A DNA stretch of 64,000 nt from Simmondsia chinensis (taxonomy: Eukaryota > Streptophyta > Magnoliopsida > Caryophyllales > Simmondsiaceae): contig JAGTTD010000002.1 of assembly GCA_018398585.1 (NCBI GenBank), positions 36,448,186-36,512,185 of the forward strand, in the 5' to 3' direction. Below the pieces are notes generated by a model, which was not told the DNA's origin, ran no database searches, and worked only from the letters and a program-made list of their open reading frames with translations. How positions within the stretch are numbered: position 1 is the first letter of the stretch; each line of letters begins with the position of its first letter. The position numbers and the translations under genes were made by a program. Below are positions 24,949-35,830 of this stretch, in pieces.

Positions 24949-25099
24949 AACAACAAACAACAACAACAACAACATCAATAAACCCAGTGCCTCCAAGGGC
25001 TCCCGCAAAACCAGGGTCTGGGGAGGGTAGGTGTACGCAGCCTTCCCCCTTCAGGGGGGCTACCCTGAAGAGAGGCTGTTTCCGAGGACCCACAGCCTA
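24949..25099 (-). mobile_element. SINE of the 5S/Angio family inside the element A LTR
   Basis: A (CAA)n tail, CCCAGTGCCTCCAAGGGCTC, CAGGGTCTGGGGAGGG, GTGTACGCAGCC and a hairpin CCTTCAGGGGGGCTACCCTGAAG are followed by CCACAGCCTA. GTTTGAAC flanks it at 24941-24948 and 25100-25107, a short target duplication. The 5S head is absent. Confidence 0.8.
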
Positions 25100-25819
25100 G
25101 TTTGAACGATAACTCTAAATCATGAGAGTATTCTGGACTTGTGCATGGAGCTTTAGTTACTTTGGTGTACTACAAGTAAGGTCTAAACGCATGACTGAAT
25201 TTTCACGTACACTGGGTAGCGGCGTGAAGTGTGACGAGGATCAGTGTATTCAATAGGGAATCTACAGTCTCTTATGAGATACAAATGTCCTCTTAGTTGA
25301 TTCGCAAATATTCGAATAATTCAGAAACTTTGGCAAAAGTATTTCAAGTATTTGATATTTGAAATTTATACTGTGAATATGTTCGAGTATGAATGAATTA
25401 TTCAGCGAAGGGCGAGTTGATAACTAATGGAGAAGCTGTGAAAAGGGTAATGGTAATAGTTATATTTATCCTTTGTCATGGACATCTAGTGGAGGGGTTG
25501 TTGTCATCAATACCGTCTATTAGGGAGATATCGAATAAATGGTTTAAGTCAGGAGTGCAATGAGATTTATTTAGTGGAATTAAGTCTTATTAAATGGTAA
25601 TTAAATTATTCTATGAGATGATTGATTTAACCCATTTGGAGCTAGATTTAAATTGTCCCTGAGGTCCCTGCGCAAGCCTCCGTATTTATTGCTATCGAAA
25701 AAATATTAAAGAATTTTTGAGATGAATTATTTATCCATGAGATGGGTAAATTTAATTTTGCCAAACAAAGCAAAAAAAAAAAAAAATCTGCACAGAATCA
25801 CGATCCATGTGTATCCCAA

Positions 25820-26055
25820 ACAGACACGTGTCGCGCACTAGTTCGTCCCCTGGCAATTTGTGTGCTCGCGTGGCAGCCAATCCCGGCCTGCCACGTGGCA
25901 CATAGTACGAATTTAAAGAAAGACGCGTGAATTGGTGCAATGAAACGCAGCGTTTCCTCAGTGTATTTGATTAAAACGTTGTGTTTAGTTTTTAACTGGG
26001 CTAATCTCACATCGAAAAATTGGTTATTTTTCGCTCTGGTAGCCTACTATAAATA
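25820..26055 (+). promoter_or_regulatory. LTR U3 promoter with G-box/ABRE-like palindromes and TATA box
   Basis: GACACGTGTCGCGC (about 25825) and the 10-bp palindrome GCCACGTGGC (about 25890) contain CACGTG cores bound by plant bZIP/bHLH factors. TATAAATA follows at 26048-26055. The arrangement suggests a stress- or ABA-responsive retrotransposon promoter; this is inference. Confidence 0.5.
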
Positions 26056-26941
26056 GAGGTACCTATTTCAGAGGTTTGGTATTCAATTGAAATAAATTAT
26101 TTTGGGTTTCTGGAATTATTTCGTGTTTTTGGAACTGTTTCAGAGACCTAATTGGAGAGAAAAATTTATGTTAAAATTTCTCTTTCCATAGTTTAATATT
26201 TTTCGGAGACCACCCTCCGGGCAGCTCGAGATCATTGCATAGAAGATCACGGGGTCTCGATTTTAGTATTATTTTGAAGATTATTATTCTTGCTGGTATT
26301 ATATTTTTGGAGAAATTCCATGTATGTTTTCTTTCCTTCTTCTTTTAGTTTTCGCTTTTCTATTTATTTTTAGTATTTCTTATTATGCCTGTTTAAGTTT
26401 ATGTATTGTTATGAATGTATTAGAGCAAAAGGCATGTAGATCTAAATTAAGAATTTAGATATGTAGATTTAAATTATAAATTTAAATCTGTAGATTTAAA
26501 ATTAGGAATTTTAAATCAAACTTAGGTTTAGAATTATGAATTCTAAACCTCTTCCGCTGCTTAAACTTTATAAAATCAGGGAGAATTTTGGAATTCATCA
26601 CAACAACCGGTATTAGAGCAAAAAGATTTATTGAGATAACCCTATTCCCGGGAACTCTCGCGCGTGAAGTGTCACGAAGCGTGACTCTCCGACCAGGGGC
26701 TTAGGTAGAAAGAAGAGTCTTCTATTCTAAGTGCTTTAATAGGTGCCTTTTGCTATGATCAAAGTTGATAACTATGAACCCAACAGTCAGCATCAGAGTT
26801 ATTTTTTCCCAACAATTAGTATCAGAGCAAGTCTCTGATTACATGCATAATATACATGAATAGGTATAATAAGATCGAAATAAATAGATTTGCGATTTAA
26901 TAAAATAAAGATTTTATTAAGAAGGAAAGTTTTCTTAAATA

Positions 26942-27116
26942 CCAATTTAAATTGTTTAAATAGTTAAAAGAGTTAATAGTTAACTAGATTGTTTAAAGTA
27001 ACGGTTTAAATTATTTAAATCGATAAAGAATTAATAGCTAATTAGATTATTTATGGTATCGGTTTAAATTGTTTAAATCATTAATGAATTAATCGTTAAT
27101 TCGGGTATATCAATTT
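26942..27116 (+). repeat. Three tandem units of about 58 bp in the element A leader
   Basis: Each unit starts (C/G)GTTTAAATT or CAATTTAAATTGTTTAAAT and runs through AGAATTAAT..TAATTAG; starts are near 26942, 27002 and 27060. They lie between the primer-binding site and the pol remnant, where gag would be expected. Confidence 0.6.
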
Positions 27117-27378
27117 ATAAACTAGCAATTCTGATTTTTTGTATAATGAGATTATATATATTCGTTTAAGATTTGCAAAATCAGATAAAATTGATCTAAT
27201 AAGATAAGATTCAATTAATTTTTGAATTAATTTTTTTTTTTTTTTGAAAAATATGTCAGCTGATGCTTACGTCATCATGACGTCAGCGCCTATTGACCTG
27301 ACAGCTGCCGTCAGCATCTAACATCTGACGTCAGAAATTTAAAAAAAAATTATTCTATTTATTTAATTTTAGGGACGT

Positions 27379-28920
27379 GTGGACATCAGTACTAGTTTAT
27401 ATAATAATTATAAATATGTCAACTATCAAGATGATTGGATCGTGGACTCTGGTTGCTCTAACCATATGACTAGGAATGAAGGGAAGCTCGAAGACATGTC
27501 TGAATACAAGGGACAACATCTTGTGGTAACTGCAAATATTTCTCGGCTTCCTATCACACACATTGGGAAAGCAGTGATTGTCCCTCGCTTTAGCCTACAC
27601 CAGGTGAAGCTCAATCATGTGTTTCATGTGCCAAGCATGACAAATAACTTGTTGTTAGTATAGCAACTCACCTCTACTGGTAACTATGTGGTGTTCGGGC
27701 CCAAAGACATGAAGCCATATTGTAATCTCAAACTTTCGAGTACACCAATCTTGGAGGGGTGGAAACTAGAGTCTGTCTACGTAATGTCTGCACAAGCAGC
27801 GTATGTGGACAAGACAAGGAAAAATGAAACTGCCAACCTTTGGCATACGCAAGGCTTGGGCACGTAAGTTAACAAAAGTAATGATGAATAAATGTATGGT
27901 AAAGGGGCTTCCAATTTAGACATTCGAGATGACATAGTATGTACAAGATGCCAATACGGCAAAACACACCAAATGCCATACATAGAGTCTAAATTCAGAG
28001 CCAAGGCGCCATTGGAGCTAGTGCGTTCGGACATGTTTGGACTAGTGAAACAGCAAGCGACAGTGGCTTCAGGTATATGATCAACTTCATTGACAATTTC
28101 TATAGATATGTATAGGTATATTTCATGAAAGAAAAGTCTGAGGTATTATCCTAGTTTAAAGAATTTAAGGAGATGGCGAAGAAAGAGGTTGGTCGCAAGG
28201 TTCAACGCACCAACAATGGGGGAGAATATACTTCTATTGAGTTTTCCCAATATCTTCAGATCAGTAAGATCAGAAGTCAATTAACATGCCCAAATACACC
28301 ACAACAAAATGGAGTTGCCGAGAGAAAGAATCGTCACTTGGCAGAGACATGCAGAAGCATGTTACATGCAAAGAATGTACCAGCTCGCTTCTGGGCCGAG
28401 TGTATGAAGACCACAGCTATGTCATCAACAGGCTACCTTAAGCGACACTGGGGTTTATCTCACTGTATGAGAAATTGTGGAAGAGGAAGCCTGTGGTAAA
28501 TCACTTTCACGAGTTTGGCTATGTATGTTATGTATTTGTGCCTAATCATTTCTGCAGCAAATTCAACAAAAAGGCAATGCGGTGCATATTTATTGGATAC
28601 GACACCCAACAAAAAGGGTGGAAGTGTTGTGATCCAACAACCAGTCGCTGCTACATCACACGAAATATGATATTCGATGAAGCTTCATCATGGTGGTCTC
28701 CACAAGCGACCACATTGCACTATTCAAGGGAGATTGAGGAAAAATACAGGCTCGCTTGGAGAAACCAGAGGCTGATAGGATACAAACAACTGTAGAGGAG
28801 GTTGAGATAGTGGATCCCTCTGCAAATGAAAATATTGGGAATGACGGAGTCAGGTTACCAAGAAGGAGTCCATGGCAAACAGAAGTTCGACAATTATCTG
28901 CTAGTAGCATATTTGTTTGA
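27379..28920 (+). pseudogene. Ty1/copia pol remnant (protease to integrase), element A
   Basis: Conceptual translation, with stops and frame changes, shows the protease motif [11 protein letters not shown], a GAG-pre-integrase segment (WKLESVYVMS), the zinc-binding C-x2-C of integrase ([12 protein letters not shown]), and integrase core pieces ([27 protein letters not shown]). Gag is missing and there is no RT or RNase H; homology fades at about 28920. The sequence is clearly related to element B, so both belong to one lineage. Broken and not functional. Confidence 0.85.
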
Positions 28921-29003
28921 CTAGTTGGTGATGTCAAATTCTTCATGAAACTCAATCATCGCTCAAGCTACCATCAAACAATTGCTTTATAAATGAAAAT
29001 GAC

Positions 29004-29256
29004 TCTCTTAATGCTCGGATAAACAACACTCGACTTCAAACCCAAAGCACACACGAATGAACACTCACAAATATTTTTCTCATACTCTCTCCCTGCCTAG
29101 GTTCCCCCAAGCGCCTCTTTACAAAACCCACAAACCCTCTCCATTTTTTTTTTCACTTTACTCCATCTACTTATCCAACAACTACCAATTTATAAAAAGC
29201 AATCCTAATTCAAAATTCAAAACTTCAAACAATTTTTAGCAAATTCTCTACTTCTT
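29004..29256 (+). repeat. Segment S, left copy, in place of the element B 5' LTR
   Basis: This segment is about 90 percent identical to 34022-34268. Landmarks in both: TCTTAATGCTCGGATAAAC at the start, CAAGCGCCTCTTTACAAAAC in the middle, TTTATAAAAAGCAATCCTAA, then TTAGCAAATT at the end. It ends two bases before the primer-binding site of element B. Confidence 0.8.
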
Positions 29257-29399
29257 TTGGTATCAGAGCAGGAAGGTCAGGGATCGCTTTTGGCGGAGCT
29301 ATCTTGAGTCATGAGGAGTTTGGTACTTTGGAAGTTTGTTAGTCAAGCTTGTTCGATATAGTCGAAGTCTTGTCAGCACGATAGGTGATCTTCAAGTGG

Positions 29400-30130
29400 T
29401 TGGAGGAATCAAGAAGCTCAACAACAAAAACTACAACACGTGGACAACATGTATGGAGTCTTAGCTACAAGGTCAAGACCTTTGGGAAGTCGTCGGCGGT
29501 AATGACGTTATGCAGCCGAAAGATTTCGCAAATGGTGCTTTGCGAAAATGGAGGATCTAACTAGGTAAAGCGATGTTTGCCCTGAAAACCACAGTAGACG
29601 AAGAAATGTTGGAGCACATCTGGGATGCCAAAACACTGAAAGAAGCATGGAATACTTTTGTTACACTCTTTTCAAAGAAGAATGATACAAGACTGCAACT
29701 TCTCGAGAAGGAGCTGCTATCGATGGCGCAACGCGACGTGACGATTGCCCAGTACTTTCACAAGGTGAAGTCGATATGCCACTAAATTTCAGAGTTAGAT
29801 CCGAAAGCTCCTATTGGGAAAACCAAGATAAAGAGAATAATTATGCGTGGTTTGAGATCCGAATACTGAGGGTTCGTTGCCGCAGTACAGGGATGGCCGA
29901 CACAACCATCACTTGTTAAGTTTGAAAATTTGCTTGCAGATCAAGAAGCTATGGCTAAGCAAATGGGAGGAGTCTCGTTAAATGGTGAGGAGGAAGCGCT
30001 CTACACCAACAAAAGTAGTGGCAATTTCAAGCGGCACACCGGTAGTAGATCTAAAAAGGATGGTGACAAGGTGAAAGGTCATCAAGGAAAGGGAGGCTCT
30101 CGTCCAGGGGGGAGCTTCAAATAATCGTGG
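29400..30130 (+). pseudogene. Degenerate copia gag, element B
   Basis: The translated pieces GGIKKLNNKNYNTW, LRKWRI, AWNTFVTLFSKKND, QLLEKELLSM and VTIAQYFHKVKSICH are the UBN2/retrotran_gag fold. In-frame stops occur near 29460 and 29783. The basic C-terminal part (GGSRPGGSFK) leads to a ruined zinc knuckle near 30155. Confidence 0.85.
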
Positions 30131-30339
30131 TAATAGTAGAAATTTCGATGGCGAGTGTTTCAACTACAGGAAGATAGGCTACGACGAAAGATTGTTGGAC
30201 CAAGAAAAAGCTTGCTGAGAGTAATGCTACTACTTCCAGTTCTAAGGAGAATAGCGAAGATGGTTGGAATGCAGAAGCGTTATTCACTACCAAGAAAGAA
30301 GAATTAGCTCTCAGAGTAACAACACCGGAACGGATTGAC

Positions 30340-31870
30340 TACAAGAATGACTGGATTGCAGACTCGGGTTGCTCAAATCATATGACAGGTGATAAACAAA
30401 AGTTGCAAAACCTGCCTGAGTATAAGGGAAGTTGTGTGGTGGTGACAGCCAATAACTCAAGTTTACAAATAGCTCACATCGATAAGACTATAGTTACACC
30501 TTGATATAGTTCTAACCAGGTGCCACTTCAAGATGTTTATCATGTTGCAAGAATGAAGAAAAAAATTGCTATCCATGGCTCAATTGACATCATCAGGCCA
30601 CTATGCCTTGTTCGGTTCCCGAGATGTGAAGGTATACTGTGACCTCAAAATCTCAGAAAAGCTGACAATGGAGCGATGGAAAATGGAGTCAGTCTACGTG
30701 ATGTCAGCAAAGTTTGCATCTGTAGACAAGACAAGAAAGAACGAGATAGCAGATTTATGGCACATGCGCTTAGGCCACGTTAGCTAGTCCAAGCTAAGTG
30801 CGATGGTGAAGAAGTTGATGCTTCAGGGACTTCCTCAGCTTAACGTGAGAACAAACACGATATGTGCGGGATGCCGGTATGGCAAAGCACACCAATTTCC
30901 ATAAAAGGAATTGAAGTTTGAAGCAAAGGAATTGTTAGAGTTAGTTCACTCTGATGTGTTCGGGCTCGTTAAGCAACCATCAATTGGCAGGATGCGGTAC
31001 ATGGTGACATTCATTGATGACTTCTCCAGGTGTGTGTGCATTTTCTTTATTAAAGAAAAATCTAACACATTCTCAAAGTTTAAAGAGTTTAAAGAGTTCG
31101 GAGAGACAGTTGAAGGAGAAGTGGGGAAGAAAATCAGCTGCTTGCGCATAGACAACGGGGGAGAATATAGCTCAAGTGAGTTCTCTCAATACTACGGCAA
31201 TGCCGAATACTTCATCAGTACACTTGTGCCAACACACTATAACAAAATGGTGTAGCTAAGAGAAAGAACCGGCATCTTACAGAAATCTGTCGAAGTATGT
31301 TACATGCAAAGAACGTACCGAGAAGGCATAGGGCTGAAGCAATGAAGACTGCAGCCTTTGTGATGAATAGACTTCCTCAACCGAGGTTAGGATTTGTTTC
31401 ACCCTTTGAGAAACTGTGGAACGTGAAACCTGCAGTTAGCTACTTTCGAGTATTTGGCTGTGTATGCTATTTATTTTTTCCTGATCATTTATAGAGCAAG
31501 TTAGACAAGAAATCTGTTAGATGTATCTTTGTGGGATACGACAACCAATGAAAGGGGTGGAAATGTTGCGATCCTACAAGTGGAAGATGTTACACTTCAC
31601 GAAATGTGGTGTTCGATGAAGCATCTTCTTACTGGTCCCCAGAAAAGGAGGTGTTTCCATACTTAAGAGAATTTGGAGACAAGCTACAGCAGAATATGGG
31701 GAAGCATACTGTTCAACTCCAACCAAGTTCAGATGTACCAGGAGATCCAAACAGCGATGATGTTGAATGAAGAGTAACTCAGAATCCTTGGCAAACTAGC
31801 GTGTATCAACAACTAGACGAAGAAGGTAGGCCTAGTGAAACGGAAGAATCAACTCCACAATCACAACTCT
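30340..31870 (+). pseudogene. Degenerate copia protease and integrase, element B
   Basis: The protease motif [14 protein letters not shown] lies near 30350. GAG-pre-integrase: [11 protein letters not shown], then the HHCC zinc site ([21 protein letters not shown]). Integrase core: [20 protein letters not shown] and [10 protein letters not shown] carry the first two acidic catalytic positions. The copia C-terminal segment YFRVFGCVCY and SVRCIFVGYD follows. Stops occur near 30497, 30785, 30903 and 31253. Confidence 0.88.
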
Positions 31871-31899
31871 GAAGGTCAACAAGAATACGAAGGCCAAAT

Positions 31900-33499
31900 C
31901 CCAAATACGCCAATGCATCCATAGTTGAAGAAGCAATTGTAATGGAACCTGAGACGTTTGAAGAAGCATCGCAGAATTCCGAGTGGATTACAGCTATGAA
32001 AGAAGAGATCGCTGCACTTGAGCAAAATCAGACTTGGGATCTGGTGCCAAAGCCAAGATATGTGAAACCCATATCCTACAAGTGGGTTTACAACATAAAG
32101 CGTCGTCCAGATGGGTCGATCGAGAGGTATAAGCCTCGGTTGGTAGCTCATGGTTTCTCTCAACAGTACGGACTAGACTATGATGAAATGTTTAGTACAG
32201 TGGCGAAACTTACAATTGCATGAGCTCCACTTGTGCTTGCAACCAACAAAGACTGGAAGTTGTGGCAAATGGATGTGAAGAATGCTTTTCTTCACGGAGA
32301 GCTGGATTGAGAGATCTACATGACCCAACCAATGGGATTTCAGAGCCAAGATCATTCTAAGCATGTGTGTAAGCCACGGAAAACACTCTACGGATTGAAA
32401 CAAGCACCTAGGGTGTGGTATGAAAAGATTGCTGAATTTTTGACACAAAGTGGTTATTCAGTAACACCTGCAAATTCTAGCTTGTTTTATCAAAGCCAAT
32501 GGAGGAAAGTTAGATATCATGCTAGTATACATGGATGATTTAATCCTAACCGGTGATGGTGAGGCAAAAACTCTTCAGACGAAGGTGAATTTATCAGTTC
32601 TTTTCCAGATAAAGGAACTTGGACAGCTCAAACACTTTTTTGATCTAGAGGTTGATCACACACAAGAAGGAATATTTCTCTGTTAACAGAAATATGCCAA
32701 AGATTTGTTGAAGAGATTTGGAATGCTCGCATACAAACCGATTTCGACACCGATGGAACCAAATGCCAAAATGTGTGCTCATGAAGAAAAAGATTTGGAA
32801 GATGCCACGATGTATCGACAATTGGTAGGTAGTATGATCTACTTAACCTTGACTCGACCTGATATTTCATATACAGTTGGCGTGATGAGTCGGTACATGC
32901 AAGATACAAAGAAGTCTCATTTGGAAGCAGTTCGATGAATACTAAGATATGTGAAGAATACAATTGACTATGGTCTTTTGTACAAGAAAGGTGAAGACTG
33001 TAAGTTAGTTGGTTACTGTGATGCTGACTATGCAGGAGATCATGACACCAGGAGATCAACCACTGGGTATGTGTTTAAGCTTGGTTCTAGAATGATTTCT
33101 GGGTGTAGCAAGAGAAAGTCGATAGTATCATTGTCAACCATTGAAGTTGAGTATCAAGCAGTAGCAACAGCAGCTCAAGAGAGTACATGGTTGATACAGC
33201 TGATGAATGATCTACATCAACCAGTAGATTATGCAGTTCCGTTGTACTATGACAACCAATCGGCAATTCGTTTGGCAAAAAATCTAGTCTTTCATGTAAG
33301 AACTAAGCATGTTGAAGTGCACTATCATTTTATTAGAGAAAAGATTTGGCAAGAAGAGATTGAAATGAGGCAAATCAAGACAGGTGATCAAGTTGCGGAC
33401 TTGTTCACAAAAGGTTTGAGCATCGGTAAGTTCGAAATGTTTCGTTGTCAGCTTAGCACAATGCAAAGAGTGGGAGCTGGTGTTGAGGGGGAGTGTTGA
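31900..33499 (+). pseudogene. Degenerate copia reverse transcriptase and RNase H, element B
   Basis: Reverse transcriptase fingers: [18 protein letters not shown] and [20 protein letters not shown]. Palm: WQMDVKNAFLHGEL and, after a frame change, [11 protein letters not shown] near 32526, so the YMDD catalytic motif survives. RNase [43 protein letters not shown], and [13 protein letters not shown] in the longest open stretch (32951-33499). Confidence 0.92.
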
Positions 33500-34021
33500 A
33501 ATAAACAACACCAGCCCAATGTCCAAATTATCAAGCCCAAGGTAAAATATTAGTCCAGCCCATCTTGACCTAAGTCCGTAGAAAGTTTTCAACAATTGTG
33601 GAGACGTGATTTTTCGGTATTGCTAATGCATCATTAAGTTAGGTAAGTCTTTTGTGGCAATAATTAATCACATAGTGTGTTCCAACGTGTAATACGCTAG
33701 CAAAAGGTGTGGCTTAAATTCAATTAGACTATTTTAATATGTGATATGTATTTCTTCTAATTAGCTATAAATACCACAGCCCCAAGCCTTGTATATTATC
33801 GAGAAGTGAAGAAAAAAAAAAAAAATATATATATATATATATATATGAGACTAGAAGTCTTATATTGTGTAGTCTTGTGAGTGTTGAGTATTTGTGAAAA
33901 TTGTGCTTTCTTTTGTAATATTTTTAGTTTAATACAAGTATTTTGTTATGTCTTCATTATTGAGTAAATTTTTTCTTCGAGTGGTAAAATTAAAGTTGTG
34001 TACCCTAAATTTTTCTCAACA
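33494..34021 (+). repeat. 3' LTR of element B
   Basis: It starts TGTTGAAATAAACAACACC directly after a purine tract and ends TTTTTCTCAACA. The 6-bp termini TGTTGA/TCAACA are perfect inverted repeats. A TATAAATA box lies near 33767. An A-run with (TA)n at about 33812-33846 follows in the R region. Length 528 bp. Confidence 0.82.
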
Positions 34022-34268
34022 TCTCTTAATGCTCGGATAAACAACACTCAACATCAAACATAAAGCACATACAAATGAACACTCACAAATATTTTTCTCA
34101 TACTCTTCCCCAGCCTAGATTCCGCCAAGCGCCTCTTTACAAAACCCGCAAATCCTCTCCATTTTTTTCTTCACTTTTCTCCATCTACTTACCCAACAAC
34201 TACCAATTTATAAAAAGCAATCCTAAATCAAAAATCAAAACTTCAAACAATTTTAGCAAATTTTCTCC
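34022..34268 (+). repeat. Segment S, right copy, abutting the 3' LTR of element B
   Basis: It begins immediately after the CA terminus of the 3' LTR and matches 29004-29256 almost end to end. After about 34268 the two flanks diverge. Confidence 0.8.
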
Positions 34269-34513
34269 TTTCTTTTTCTTCTCTCCATTTTCACGACTTC
34301 TATCTTCATCTTTCTTTTCTGAGTTTTATTCTTTTACTTTTTTCATTTTTCTTTTTCTAATTTTCATTTTTATGCATATGAATTTTGAAATAATAAATAG
34401 TCAACGGCTAGAAACCCATGTTGACTTGAATTCTTACTGTTAGACATTTTGAAGAAAACCCCACCCCTTCCAGCAAATTGAGCTGACATTGTTTGTAGTA
34501 GGGGCCTTGGATA

Positions 34514-35011
34514 TAGGGATGTGAATGGGGCGGGTAAAACCCGCGGGCGGGTATGGGTATAATTGGGGCGGGTAGTGGGTACGGGTATAGTTTTGTACCC
34601 GCCCCGCCCCGCCCCGCTCCATACCTGCCCCGCTCCACCTTATACCCGCCATACCCGCTTTATTTTGTACATAATTAACCTTCAAATTAAAAAAATACTT
34701 GTTTAAATTTAATAACCTAAATTGTTTATCAATGTTATAAAAAAATGTAATTGATTTTTAAAAGTAGTATTAAATAACTAATATGACCCGGTATAAATAA
34801 TCGTTTTCTATGCACATTAGAGAAGGTACGGGGCTGGCAATGCATACCCGTTGGATACCCGCAGGTAATGGGGCGGGTACGGGAATGAGTTTGTACCCGC
34901 AGGTAATGGGACGGGTACGGGTATCCACTTCATACCCGTGGCGGGTAATGGGGCGGGTACGGGTATGGAGGAGACACCCCCCGTACCTGCCCCGCCCCAT
35001 TGCCATCCCTA
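34514..35011. mobile_element. hAT-like non-autonomous element (CGGGTA family), perfect TSD
   Basis: The ends are TAGGGATGTGAAT (34514-34526) and ATTGCCATCCCTA (34999-35011). A perfect 8-bp target duplication CTTGGATA flanks it at 34506-34513 and 35012-35019. The subterminal parts are GC-rich and repeat GGGCGGGTA(C/T)GGGTAT; the core is AT-rich. No transposase is encoded, so it must be moved by a hAT enzyme from elsewhere. Confidence 0.88.
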
Positions 35012-35019
35012 CTTGGATA

Positions 35020-35830
35020 CATTGCAACTACGGTAGTTCAAATTCTTTTTTTAAGAATTACACACTATCAACCGTACAAACAATATGATCGGTAGCATGT
35101 TATTATTTGGTGAAAAATGCTTCACCAATCAAAAAGTTCAATCGGTCAAGTAGACAGACGTGACATTTTAAATGTTTCACCTTGATATGCGAAAGCGTAC
35201 CAAATGCCAAGACCCATGTGCCAAAATGGCTCACATGGTCATTTTGGCCCATAGGATTCGGTAGCTTTAATGGAACCCAACTAACTTAAGTCAAAACAGA
35301 CAAGATGAACATCTAAGAGCAAAATAATAGTATTTGTGCATCAAAACTTTTGACAATACATTTCCGAACTATGAATCCAACTTGTAAAACAACAAATGGG
35401 CTTTGATTATTTCCTTATCAACAATCAAATGAAACAAAAGAATTCAAATCTACAACTCAATAGCCGTTACATAATGGAAATTAGTTGACTATTCTCTGAC
35501 TCTACTTTGTGCCTAGAGCTTCCATAAGAGGGGGGGAGGGGGGGGCCTGAACTATGACTGCCTCAAACACTTAATCTAGCTATCGCTTTGATCTACCTAT
35601 AACACTTATAGTTGGGTTTTAGGATAGTATTATTGCCAGGGTAACTTTTGTTAATATCAGGACAATGTCAACATAACAAGACCCGAAAAGTCTTTCCTAT
35701 TACTCTGACATTAACAAAAATGTTTTGATAACAACACTAGTTGGGTTTTATTCTTCTTTCTATTTCTTTTTTCTGATGTTGTAAGGTTTAAGTTTGTTGA
35801 CTAAACTTGTTCACAGTTCCTTATGTACGA
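35020..35830. other. 3' flank of the beta-galactosidase gene
   Basis: No repeat or gene is recognised. The part next to 35830 should hold the BGAL 3' UTR. A short G-rich run is at about 35531-35547. Confidence 0.35.

Larger units (their letters stand above)
24489..26814 (+). mobile_element. Long copia-type LTR (element A, 5' LTR)
   Basis: It begins TGTTAGGAATGATGTCC and ends TTTTTTCCCAACA, giving TGTT..AACA termini. A sequence like a tRNA-iMet primer-binding site (TAGTATCAGAGCA, 26818-26829) follows. A TATAAATA box (26048-26055) would mark the U3/R border. At about 2.3 kb it is long for a copia LTR. Another primer-site-like stretch (GGTATTAGAGCA, 26609-26620) would allow an alternative end near 26605. 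No partner LTR is in the window. A SINE is inserted at 24949-25099. Confidence 0.6.
29258..34021 (+). mobile_element. Ty1/copia retrotransposon, element B, lacking its 5' LTR
   Basis: A primer-binding site TGGTATCAGAGCA (29258-29270) complements the 3' end of initiator-Met tRNA. It is followed by gag, protease, integrase, reverse transcriptase and RNase H in copia order, then a polypurine tract (TGAGGGGGAG, about 33484-33493) and the 3' LTR (33494-34021). Many stops and frame changes show it is dead. The 5' LTR that should precede the primer site is absent. Confidence 0.9.

Noticed and set aside
27379..34021. An active copia retrotransposon
   Set aside because: Both pol regions hold many stops and frame changes, element A lacks gag and RT, and element B lacks its 5' LTR.
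34408..35088. Several Gly/Arg/Pro-rich open frames
   Set aside because: They arise from the CGGGTA word repeats of the hAT-like element at 34514-35011.
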